Positions 50,804-57,858 of a DNA stretch of 64,000 bases are shown in pieces. How positions within the stretch are numbered: position 1 is the first letter of the stretch; each line of letters begins with the position of its first letter. Location: the NCBI GenBank assembly GCA_001797335.1, contig MGPE01000015.1, forward strand, positions 1-64,000. The letters are read 5' to 3'. This DNA comes from Deltaproteobacteria bacterium GWA2_38_16. Lineage in GTDB: Bacteria > Bdellovibrionota > JACOXK01 > 2-02-FULL-40-11. The notes under the pieces were generated by a model. The model saw only the letters and a program-made list of their open reading frames with translations, searched no databases and was not told the DNA's origin. The position numbers and the translations under genes are program-made.

Positions 50804-51195
50804 TGTGGAAATTGTTTTCGAAAATTCTGAAGTGTAGAGAGAAAAGATGCCCTTACCTGCGCTATAATATCAGAAAAAGTGGATTCATCATAAAGATGTG
50901 TGGTTTCATTTCGTGCTTTTAACATCTGAAGCCACACAGGTCCATTTGAAATAATTCCATCCTGAAAAGCTTGTTCAATAACAGGCCTTGGACCCCGTAT
51001 CTCTACATAGCCACGTTCTTGTAATAAATCTTGAAGGCATTTCCAAGCCAATTCAAAGGTATACTCAAACCGTTGTATAACGCCTTCTTCTTCAAGTCTC
51101 GAAAGCTTTGGTTTAATGGCTTCTTCATAAAGAATTAATGCTTTTTTAAAATTTTCAAAGCGCTGGCGTGATCTTATATCGTTCTGCTGATTCAT
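50800..51195 (-). CDS. hepT: HEPN-domain protein (HI0074-type), toxin partner of module 2
   Basis: 131 aa, full length for HI0074-type nucleotidyltransferase-partner proteins: EEGVIQRFEYTFELAWKCLQDLL and IRGPRPVIEQAFQDGII are family features. MLKARNETTHLYDE holds the RX4HXY motif (RNETTHLY) with the Tyr that is the usual AMPylation site. Known members are RNases that act on tRNA or mRNA. It begins 46 bp downstream of the tRNA-Arg gene; a 26-bp perfect palindrome lies between and contains the -35 (TTGAAA) of a possible promoter. Confidence 0.88.
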   Translation of the reverse strand: MNQQNDIRSRQRFENFKKALILYEEAIKPKLSRLEEEGVIQRFEYTFELAWKCLQDLLQERGYVEIRGPRPVIEQAFQDGIISNGPVWLQMLKARNETTHLYDESTFSDIIAQVRASFLSTLQNFRKQFPQ

Positions 51196-51214
51196 TTAGA
51201 GTTAACAATAACAC

Positions 51215-51240
51215 TTTTTATTGAAAATTTTCAATAAAAA
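51215..51240. promoter_or_regulatory. 26-bp perfect palindrome between tRNA-Arg and the HEPN gene
   Basis: Half-site TTTTTATTGAAAA, exact mirror on the other side. It starts directly after the tRNA 3' end. It may act as an A+T-only transcription terminator for the tRNA and as operator of the HEPN/MNT pair; on the minus strand TTGAAA-N18-TATTGT overlaps it. Confidence 0.6.
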
Positions 51241-51315
51241 TGGCCCCGAGACGAGTCGAACGTCCAACCAAAGGTTTAGGAAACCTCTGCTCTATCCAAT
51301 TTGAGCTACGGGGCC
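51241..51315 (-). tRNA. tRNA-Arg (anticodon CCT)
   Basis: On the minus strand the acceptor arms GGCCCCG and CGGGGCC pair over 7 bp, with discriminator A and no encoded CCA. The anticodon loop is TTCCTAA, so CCT reads AGG. D-arm (GCTCAAATTGGATAGAGC) and T-arm with GTTCGACTC are normal. 75 nt. Confidence 0.93.
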
Positions 51316-51416
51316 AAAAGAAATTTCATCTTATATCATCTCATTGTTTGTACTCAAACTTTATCTAACTCAAATTGGATATACGCTCATCAAATACGGT
51401 CGCCTACGCTCCCTTG

Positions 51417-51442
51417 GGCCAATTTGAGCTACAGGGCCAGAA
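51417..51442 (-). repeat. Duplicated 5' end of tRNA-Arg
   Basis: CCAATTTGAGCTACAGGGCC and the next 6 bp match 51296-51321 at all but two positions. It corresponds to the first 20 nt of tRNA-Arg plus 6 upstream bases. An inverted CTCAAATTGG lies at 51369-51378. Remnant of a tandem tRNA or of an integration event. Confidence 0.65.
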
Positions 51443-51470
51443 GAGATCCTTCGCTTTGCTCAGGATGACA
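51441..51470. repeat. REP-like repeat (GATCCTTCGC...CTCAGGATGACA type)
   Basis: GATCCTTCGCTTTGCTCAGG followed by ATGACA; ATCCT and AGGAT are the outer arms. Same family as the repeat inside the MITE-like element at 26771, in reverse orientation. Confidence 0.68.
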
Positions 51471-51536
51471 CACATCTTATAGATTCAAAAACAAGCTTGT
51501 CAAATCTTAAAAGCTACAGTAACACCTGTAATTGTT

Positions 51537-52679
51537 TTGAATAAAATACGAATTGTTTTTATTCTTCTTTTCTTCCTCCCTCTTTCCCTTTTTTCCATGA
51601 ACCTAAGAGAACATCTAAAAGCTCAATATGATACCCCCCAGCAAGATGAAGAAGAAAGCATTTATTGGCATCAAGTTCCTGTGTGGCCACAAGGGGAAAA
51701 TCGGCGAACGGATGATCCACAATATTCTTCCACTCGGGGAGGCCTCATTAACTACACCAATCTCTTCTCCGGAAGAACCATGTTTCTCATTATCCCTCCG
51801 GTACCTGCAGAACATATGCCCCCCGGAGAAACCAAAATTCAAGTTGGAACTAATTTTTCTTCTGTCTATCAAATCCACGACGAAAATGGTTATGCCATTA
51901 ATGCCGATTATGAAATTACAGAAGTCTTTGCTTTCATCGATCACCAACTCACAGAAAAAGTAGATCTGGGACTTTTGCTTCGCGCCTTCCATTATCAGGC
52001 TGGCAGAGCCGATAAAGAACTTAATAATTTTCATGAATTTTTTGGACTTTCCACAGGTTCTAGAGGCGATGCACCTAATAATCAATACGCCAATGAATTT
52101 ACTAAAGGTGGAAAAACTCTTTATGAAACCCAAAAAAATGAGCTGGGCCTTGGAGATATGGTTTTTTTGGTAAAATTAAAAGCCTTGGATGAAACCAAAA
52201 ATCTTCCCACCATTTCAGCCCTCTTTGCTTTAAAAATACCCACTGGAGAAGAAAGCCTGGGCTATACTTCTCAATCCTGGGATCCAGGGATGGGCTTGGC
52301 ATTTTCTAAACAGTTAACCAAAGCCTTAAAAGCCCATTGGAATATTGGGGTTGCCGTTCCTGGACATAGTCCCGAATTGGGTAATTTATCCACCGTCTAT
52401 TCATCCATGGCTGCTTTGGAATATTACATGAACCGCTGGCTTTCGATGGTGGTACAAACCAATTATTCCACAAGCCCTTTTAGCGACTATCCCTTTGAAG
52501 GGGTCAGCGAAGATAGCTGGACCGGTGGTATTGGATTCCATGTCCGACTTCCCAATAACATTCAACTTCACTTCCACTTTACAGATGAATTTTATAATAG
52601 CGGCGATACCGATTATGTTTTTGGATTTGCTATAGATCTTTGGTCATTTTCAAAAGATCCCGTCTCGAATAAACACTAA
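51537..52679 (+). CDS. Probable outer-membrane beta-barrel protein (DUF3187-like)
   Basis: 380 aa from a TTG start; no ATG before the signal peptide (IVFILLFFLPLSLFS) is available. GGLINYTNLFSGRTMFLIIPP, FAFIDHQLTEKVDLGLLLR and the RGDAPNNQY loop match the DUF3187 type of porin-like barrels. The C-terminus has alternating strands and ends in FAIDLWSFSKDPVSNKH. Function of the family is unknown. No Shine-Dalgarno sequence is seen before the TTG, and TTGTCA-N17-TAACAC (51497-51525) is only a weak promoter match. It overlaps the convergent gene by 4 bp. Confidence 0.75.
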   Translation: MNKIRIVFILLFFLPLSLFSMNLREHLKAQYDTPQQDEEESIYWHQVPVWPQGENRRTDDPQYSSTRGGLINYTNLFSGRTMFLIIPPVPAEHMPPGETKIQVGTNFSSVYQIHDENGYAINADYEITEVFAFIDHQLTEKVDLGLLLRAFHYQAGRADKELNNFHEFFGLSTGSRGDAPNNQYANEFTKGGKTLYETQKNELGLGDMVFLVKLKALDETKNLPTISALFALKIPTGEESLGYTSQSWDPGMGLAFSKQLTKALKAHWNIGVAVPGHSPELGNLSTVYSSMAALEYYMNRWLSMVVQTNYSTSPFSDYPFEGVSEDSWTGGIGFHVRLPNNIQLHFHFTDEFYNSGDTDYVFGFAIDLWSFSKDPVSNKH

Positions 52680-55126
52680 TACCCTAAAATTTCTGACTTC
52701 CCTGAGCTATCAATCCACTGGATATTTAAATTCTCATTTTCATCATGCGTGAAAATAAGTTTTACTTCTTCACTAAAAATTTGATTCGTTTGCCTAAATG
52801 CCACCATGAGTTCATATCGCTGACCCAACTCCAATTTTTCTGTAATGGGAACCGTATCTAAGTAAAGAGTCACTTGATGATTGTCATCATACGAAAAATC
52901 TTTGAAGAGCTCTCCATCATTGGGCGTTTGAAAAAGAAGCGCATTCCTAAACCACCACCACCCTATTTTACTCATCCGAATAAAAAATCCCTCAATAGTT
53001 TGAGGATCCACATTGGTTTTAAATAAAAATTTTAAACGTTTATCCGAGGGGGAACAAGAAAGCTTAACTTCGGCTATACGAGCACGCGTTACAATAGATC
53101 TTCCGTCCATCTCTTTTTCGTCTTGTTCATGAAGATCGGGACGTTGAAGAGGGATGACTCTTCCCCAAGATTGATCAACCGTTGGAACTTCTTTCCCTTG
53201 AACCGATAAATGATAATAAATATCTTCCTTATCTGCTAAAAGGAGCATGACCGTTAACACATGCCAATCCAGCCCATTGTCATGATGAAACTGCGAAAGG
53301 AGCATAGCTCGTTCTCTAGGATCCACCTGACTTTTGATCCGGCCAAAATATTTCACAATTTCTGTGGCATTTCTCATCAATCGAATTTTTTCAATAGCCG
53401 ATCGTATTCTTAAAAAACCCATGAAATACGTTTCAAAATTCACCCACTCATTTCTTTTCTCCTCTGTCTCCCAGTCTGAGGGAGAAACCCCATAGGCTTT
53501 AGCAATAGCTTTCCAAACATCATCTGGAGAAGCTTCTAAAATGTGATCAATGGCATTTAAGTAAAAATTAACCGTAAATTGCAAAGACATTTTTCGATAA
53601 TCGGTTTCAACGGCATACTGCCCTTCATCAAAAAATTGTGGATCCTGTAGAATATTTTCCATCATTTGAAAATGTCTCCGAAGTTGTGAGCCGTAAGCAT
53701 GTCGATCACTCATTAAAATAGAAATAGAAACAGCTGGATCAATGCTTTTAATAGGGTGCTCTGGATCTTCTAATTCAAAGGCCGTATCGATGAAATATTC
53801 AAAAACCTCATCTCTACCATGAAATAAATTTCCCGTTTCTACTTCATTTTTACTCATCGATTTAAAGATATGGTTAACACCCTCATCATCTGTAATAGTA
53901 ATAAGGGAGTTATCCAACTGAAAGCGTTTTTGATGTCGCCAAATTAAAAGATTATAGTTCATGTCAAAAGTATTGCTCTTCGTTTTTGTATCCTTATCAT
54001 ATAATTTTGAAATATCTTGGTTTTTAAGTCCTTCTTCCTCAGATAAAATAAAATTTCCCAAAACAGCTTTTTCATAAGCCTCTTGGCCCAAAGGAGTTCG
54101 CATGTCATAGCGGTAGACAGAATCAAAAATTTTAATATCTGCTGTATTCATTGAAATTCTAAAAGGTATCATCGATACCGATAGATCAGAACCAAAAAAG
54201 ATTCCTTCGATAATTTGAGTTTCTCCCCGAACTTTTCCTCCGATAGAATACCCCTGACTCGCAAGATGAGATAATTTAATCTTAGCAAAATTTCCATTAC
54301 GTTCTTTTAAAATGGTAACGCGGACCGCTCCTCTTTTATAAAGACTCACTCCAAAATTAGAACTAAATACACTTTCTTTCCACCCTACCCCGGCAGACAA
54401 AAAAACACCGCCCGTAATCGTGTCACTTACAATTTCCCCTGGCTCTAAATTTACAAAACCGGCCCGACTCAACGGTAGTCGGAAAGGCGTTCGAACAATA
54501 TTTAAGAGATTTTCATAGCGAGGTAAAAATTCATCAGACGGGGAACGAAAAAAATGGATGACCGTATTAAAGGTCCCGTTTATGGCATCATAGATATAAC
54601 GTGCACCAAACCAACGAGCTCTCACTCCATTCCAAAGATCTGCGTACCAAGGATCATCTGGCAACAGCACCGTTGGGACATAACCAATTTTAAGCTTATT
54701 ATCGTATTGGCGAATATCTAAGAAATCATACCCATGCTCAGCTCCTACCGCTGCATAGAGAGGTACTCCTAATGCATCCAACGTTTCTCCAGGAGCGACC
54801 ACACCCTTAACCCCAAAAAGATCTAAAACGCTATACGTACCATCTCTATTATCATAAACTTTTCGATTTACCTGGCCAATGAGCGTACTAAATTCTCCAA
54901 TAGGAATTCCTACATTATAGCTGGCCAGACGATCAAAAAGTTCATCGGCAATATCTTCATACGCTCTATTTCTAGCTCCTAAAAGAAGTCGTCCAATATC
55001 ATCAATTTCAAAGTGCGCCCCCCTTTGTTCTTCATTAGGATCAAAGGACTTGTTATCGGAAGATTGAGCCCAGGCAAAAGAAGAGATAAAAAAGAAGAGT
55101 AAAATAATACTTAAATGACTACGCAT
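52676..55126 (-). CDS. Large exported protein of unknown function
   Basis: 816 aa with signal peptide (MRSHLSIILLFFFISSFAWA). The N-terminal third has FEIDDIGRLLLGARNRAYEDIADELFD and an EHGYDFLDIRQY segment. A middle region is rich in beta strands (GGVFLSAGVGWKESVFSSNFGVSLY), so a membrane-associated barrel part is possible, and a helical region follows. The C-terminus (EVKLIFTHDENENLNIQW) looks like a beta-sandwich. No catalytic motif or family recognised. It probably has its own promoter (TATAAT at 55159-55154), but the -35 is unclear. Confidence 0.8.
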   Translation of the reverse strand: MRSHLSIILLFFFISSFAWAQSSDNKSFDPNEEQRGAHFEIDDIGRLLLGARNRAYEDIADELFDRLASYNVGIPIGEFSTLIGQVNRKVYDNRDGTYSVLDLFGVKGVVAPGETLDALGVPLYAAVGAEHGYDFLDIRQYDNKLKIGYVPTVLLPDDPWYADLWNGVRARWFGARYIYDAINGTFNTVIHFFRSPSDEFLPRYENLLNIVRTPFRLPLSRAGFVNLEPGEIVSDTITGGVFLSAGVGWKESVFSSNFGVSLYKRGAVRVTILKERNGNFAKIKLSHLASQGYSIGGKVRGETQIIEGIFFGSDLSVSMIPFRISMNTADIKIFDSVYRYDMRTPLGQEAYEKAVLGNFILSEEEGLKNQDISKLYDKDTKTKSNTFDMNYNLLIWRHQKRFQLDNSLITITDDEGVNHIFKSMSKNEVETGNLFHGRDEVFEYFIDTAFELEDPEHPIKSIDPAVSISILMSDRHAYGSQLRRHFQMMENILQDPQFFDEGQYAVETDYRKMSLQFTVNFYLNAIDHILEASPDDVWKAIAKAYGVSPSDWETEEKRNEWVNFETYFMGFLRIRSAIEKIRLMRNATEIVKYFGRIKSQVDPRERAMLLSQFHHDNGLDWHVLTVMLLLADKEDIYYHLSVQGKEVPTVDQSWGRVIPLQRPDLHEQDEKEMDGRSIVTRARIAEVKLSCSPSDKRLKFLFKTNVDPQTIEGFFIRMSKIGWWWFRNALLFQTPNDGELFKDFSYDDNHQVTLYLDTVPITEKLELGQRYELMVAFRQTNQIFSEEVKLIFTHDENENLNIQWIDSSGKSEILGY

Positions 55127-55210
55127 AAACTGCCTTAAATTTAGGCATTTTAAATTATATTGAATTGAAATGCAAGCTATATTACTTTAAAAAGCTCAAT
55201 AGGAAAATAC

Positions 55211-55297
55211 GCCTCGGTGGCGGAACTGGTAGACGCGCACGACTCAAAATCGTGTGAGGGCAACTTCATGAGAGTTCGATTCTCTCCCGAGGCACCA
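55211..55297 (+). tRNA. tRNA-Leu (anticodon CAA)
   Basis: Acceptor arms GCCTCGG and CCGAGGC pair over 7 bp; anticodon loop CTCAAAA gives CAA (reads TTG). A long variable arm and T-arm GAGAGTTCGATTCTCTC identify a class II tRNA-Leu. CCA is encoded. TTGAAA-N17-TAAAAA at 55165-55193 may be its promoter. Confidence 0.95.
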
Positions 55298-55365
55298 AGA
55301 CAATAGACGGGCGAACTATTTTACAATAGGCATCGTCTATTGGATATGCTATAATTCTTTTCATA

Positions 55366-55652
55366 ATGACACTTGAAGACTTATTAAAACACAAAAAAGA
55401 AATACTAGGGCTTGCTAAAAAACATGGAGCAAAAAATGTACGTGTATTTGGTTCAGTTGTTAGAGGTACCGCCAACAAAAATAGTGACATTGATATTTTA
55501 GTCGACCTAGAACCAGGCACAAGTTTACTGAATCTAGGGGATTACTCATGGACCTTCAAGAACTTTTAAAATGCCCTGTCGATATAGCTATCGCCCGAAG
55601 CCTTAAACCAAGAATCAAAGATCAAGTCTTAAAACAAGCCATCCCTTTATGA
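55366..55652 (+). pseudogene. Frameshifted MNT-domain nucleotidyltransferase (module 3)
   Basis: The N-terminal frame codes a normal start (LLKHKKEILGLAKKHGAKNVRVFGS) and GSVVRGTANKNSDIDILVDLE, the GS-X10-DxD motif, but ends at 55569. The rest of the protein (MDLQELLKCPVDIAIARSL to VLKQAIPL) is in another frame up to the TGA at 55650-55652. Adding one G to the GGGG at 55537-55540 restores the usual LLxLGGLLMDLQELL junction. So a one-base deletion, a phase-variable tract or a sequencing error is likely. It begins 68 bp after tRNA-Leu. Confidence 0.82.
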
Positions 55653-55807
55653 AAAAAGATGATATTGGACGGCTTGAAGACATTCTCCTCTGCATTGAAA
55701 AAATAGAAAAATATGCTGCCCAAGTTAAAAAAACAAATAAAGAACCTTCTTTCCTAGTCCATTCGAATCAGACTCTCTCCCCAGAAATCATTCACTTAAC
55801 AGGATAA
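55649..55807 (+). CDS. Truncated DUF86/HepT-like HEPN protein (module 3 partner)
   Basis: 52 aa from an ATG that overlaps the stop of the frameshifted nucleotidyltransferase (ATGA). MKKDDIGRLEDILLCIEKIEKYA matches the first helix of DUF86/HepT proteins (about 110 aa), but the reading then leaves the family and stops before any RX4HXY motif. The end lies at a hairpin. It is probably a broken gene; the coupled start supports a former toxin-antitoxin pair. Confidence 0.6.
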   Translation: MKKDDIGRLEDILLCIEKIEKYAAQVKKTNKEPSFLVHSNQTLSPEIIHLTG

Positions 55808-55830
55808 AATCGGCACTTCGTGCCGATTTT
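55806..55830. terminator. Hairpin after module 3 (possible bidirectional terminator)
   Basis: AAAATCGGCAC and GTGCCGATTTT form an 11-bp stem with a 3-base TTC loop. The A and T runs make it usable in both directions. It overlaps the stop of the truncated HEPN gene. Confidence 0.7.
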
Positions 55831-55832
55831 AC

Positions 55833-56230
55833 TTCGAGGCTCCGAAGGAGCCGAAGAAGTCTCCCGCGTTTACATCTGAAAACAAGTTTTATATAAGGTA
55901 ATTTCAAATCTATGGATCAGAAAAAATATTATGTTTATATCATCACGAATAGACACCACACCGTTTTCTATACTGGAAGAACAGATGACATCAAGCGAAG
56001 ACGAGATCAACACGAAGGTAAATGGAAACAAGCATTTACAAAGAAATATAACATTTCAAAATTAGTTTACTTTGAAGAAGTTGGAACAAAAGATGAAGCG
56101 ATTTTAGCTGAAAGACGTGTTAAAAAACTTTCCAGAAAAAACAAAATCAAACTCATTGAAAGTTTAAATCCACAATGGAATTCATTGCTATAAACAGGGG
56201 GACCTTCTCGGCCACTTCGTGGCCTCGAGG
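55833..56230. mobile_element. GIY-YIG cassette between imperfect terminal inverted repeats
   Basis: The left end (55833-55873, reverse-complemented) and the right end (56190-56230) align over about 41 bp with roughly 30 identities. Shared blocks are TAAAC, CTTCT, CGGC, TTCG and GCCTCGA. Each end holds a hairpin (GGCTCC-GAA-GGAGCC on the left; GGCCAC-TTC-GTGGCC on the right). The only gene inside is the GIY-YIG endonuclease. No target-site duplication was identified. Confidence 0.6.
55912..56193 (+). CDS. Single-domain GIY-YIG endonuclease (YhbQ/UPF0213-like)
   Basis: 93 aa. YYVYIITNRHHTVFYTGRTDDIKRRRDQH is the GIY-YIG core (YVYI...FYTG, then the catalytic Arg in DIKRRR); LVYFEEVGTKDEAILAERRVKKLSRKNKIKLIESLNPQW completes the domain, with the Glu of AILAERR as metal ligand. 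Single-domain members are widespread and their role is unclear; DNA nicking is assumed. It lies between inverted repeats that suggest a small mobile unit. The stop codon overlaps the right repeat. A purine-poor leader (AAGGTAATTTCAAATCT) precedes the ATG. Confidence 0.9.
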   Translation: MDQKKYYVYIITNRHHTVFYTGRTDDIKRRRDQHEGKWKQAFTKKYNISKLVYFEEVGTKDEAILAERRVKKLSRKNKIKLIESLNPQWNSLL

Positions 56231-56253
56231 TGAAATGCGCGTAGCGCATTTCA
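56231..56253. terminator. Hairpin after the GIY-YIG cassette
   Basis: GAAATGCGC and GCGCATTTC form a 9-bp stem with a 3-base GTA loop, directly after the right inverted repeat. It mirrors the extra hairpin at 55806-55830 on the left side. Confidence 0.6.
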
Positions 56254-56320
56254 TCCTGAACTCATTTTAAAGGTAAATTTCCCTAGTGCTGATAACGCGG
56301 TTCCCAGTTTCAAAAGCATT

Positions 56321-57325
56321 CTAGCCATCCTTGATCTTCGACAAAAACTCAATTGTTCTAGGTAAGCTTTTTCCATTTTCTTCCCATATTTTTTCAAAAC
56401 GCGATAAGTCTTGATAGTATTGTCCAAAGGCAATGATGACCGCATTATTCAACGTTAATTTATCAAAATAGGCGTAGGCGTTGGTTTTAAACTTTGGTTT
56501 TAGTGCTAAAAAATCAGATTTTATTTTTAAAAATATTTTTTCTCTTCCCTGAATTTTATCTTCTTTAGTGAGAGGTTTTTGATAAAATGCTTCTAAATCT
56601 TTTCTGGCCCCTTTCATAAACTGGGAAAATAAAAAATCATCTTCTTCGCTATTTTTGGCTTCCACATATTCTTTAGAATTTGCTCCATATTTTTGAATGA
56701 GAAAATCTTTAGACCCACGGTTTCCAATAAATGTAGCAACTCCTTCATTATAAGAAGTTTCCCCTTTTCTATAAATCGTTGCATGGGTTAGCTCATGAAT
56801 AATAATATTAGAAAGCGTGGCATCGCTAAATTTGAGCATGGTTGAAAAAACAGGATCACTAAACCACCCTAAAGTACTATAGGCCGATGCACCTCTGGCA
56901 TAAACATCATACCCTTCTTCTTCATACTCTTTTTTGTTTTCCAAAGCATAATCCTTATCAAAAAAACCTAAATATTCGACACTGCCCACAAAAGGGAACC
57001 ACCAGCGATAAGGCTCTAAACGATCCTTAGGACATACCACTAGATTATACGCCACAGAATCTCTTTCAAGATGCACATATTTTATATAATTTTGTTCCCC
57101 TTCTAATTTTAAAGTCTCCAAAGCATAGCGACGTACCTCTAATACCAATTGTAATTTTTTCTTTTGCTCGAAAGACACGGTCCCCTCTTCTAATACCTCA
57201 CGAATATTTTGGCGTTGATGCATGAGCTGCAATTGCCCTTTCGTCACATGCACGAGGTAAGGGAAACCACACCCACTCATTAAACACACTGTCATTGCGA
57301 GGAGCGTAAGCGACGCGGCAATCAT
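56321..57325 (-). CDS. HExxH metallopeptidase-like lipoprotein (Aminopep/DUF2265-type), signal peptide from a palindromic repeat
   Basis: 334 aa. The zinc site is HELTHAT (His177-His181) with NEGVATFIG downstream supplying a Glu ligand. RGASAYSTLGWFSDPVFSTML fits the Aminopep (putative aminopeptidase) family. The signal peptide MIAASLTLLAMTVCLMSGC has a lipobox-like MSGC but no Lys or Arg before the hydrophobic part; residues 1-12 are the translation of the palindrome at 57291-57323. The ATG overlaps the pgsA stop (ATGA) and GAAGGGGG precedes it. Last gene of the dnaE operon; periplasmic. Confidence 0.85.
   Translation of the reverse strand: MIAASLTLLAMTVCLMSGCGFPYLVHVTKGQLQLMHQRQNIREVLEEGTVSFEQKKKLQLVLEVRRYALETLKLEGEQNYIKYVHLERDSVAYNLVVCPKDRLEPYRWWFPFVGSVEYLGFFDKDYALENKKEYEEEGYDVYARGASAYSTLGWFSDPVFSTMLKFSDATLSNIIIHELTHATIYRKGETSYNEGVATFIGNRGSKDFLIQKYGANSKEYVEAKNSEEDDFLFSQFMKGARKDLEAFYQKPLTKEDKIQGREKIFLKIKSDFLALKPKFKTNAYAYFDKLTLNNAVIIAFGQYYQDLSRFEKIWEENGKSLPRTIEFLSKIKDG
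57291..57323. repeat. REP-like palindrome forming a lipoprotein signal peptide
   Basis: GTCATTGCGAGGAGCG...CGGCAATC, an imperfect palindrome of the common ATTGCGAGGAGCG type. In the minus frame it codes IAASLTLLAMT of the 56321-57325 product. Confidence 0.82.
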
Positions 57326-57858
57326 TGTCCCCCTTCATAAAATAATTTAAACCACCGAATTGAATAGGAGATAAAAGAGATGACTGTCATTCCCATAGCC
57401 AAGATAAAAAATATTTCTTTCACCTCTGCAATAGATGGATACACCTGCATGACGCACAAAATAAAAATCAATATTAAATGGATGGCTGCAGAAATTTTTC
57501 CAATGACCTGAGAAGAAACAATAGACTTTTTATGACACCACCGAAGTGCCACCACTCCCACCAACAATGAAAAATCTCGATAAAACACCATTAGTACAAA
57601 CCAAAGAGGGATAACCCCTTGAAAAGCAAAAAAAATAAATGCTGAAATAGCCAACAATTTATCGGCCATGGGATCCAGCAAGATCCCCACTTTTGTAATC
57701 TGGCCATATCGTCTGGCAACATAGCCATCGGCTAAATCTGAAAGTGCTGCCAGAACAATAAGTACAGATGCCACCCAATAACCTTTAGCCATTAAGCTAT
57801 AAATGAAAACAGGAATTAAAAAGATTCTAAAAAGAGTAATCGAATTGGCCAATGTCAT
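57322..57858 (-). CDS. pgsA: CDP-alcohol phosphatidyltransferase (PgsA-type)
   Basis: 178 aa with four or five membrane helices. The CDP-alcohol motif D-G-X2-A-R-X8-G-X3-D-X3-D is seen as DLADGYVARRYGQITKVGILLDPMADK. It most likely transfers a phosphatidyl group to glycerol-3-phosphate for phosphatidylglycerol. The length fits PgsA. Its start overlaps the upstream exported-protein gene by 4 bp and its stop overlaps the next start (ATGA); a palindromic repeat lies at that second junction. Confidence 0.93.
   Translation of the reverse strand: MTLANSITLFRIFLIPVFIYSLMAKGYWVASVLIVLAALSDLADGYVARRYGQITKVGILLDPMADKLLAISAFIFFAFQGVIPLWFVLMVFYRDFSLLVGVVALRWCHKKSIVSSQVIGKISAAIHLILIFILCVMQVYPSIAEVKEIFFILAMGMTVISFISYSIRWFKLFYEGGQ

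Noticed and set aside
51615-52133. 172-codon minus-strand frame within the DUF3187-like gene
   Set aside because: Antisense to a gene with signal peptide and family features.
55266-55520. Minus-strand frame of 84 codons ending RERIELS
   Set aside because: The end is translated tRNA-Leu and the rest is antisense to the nucleotidyltransferase.
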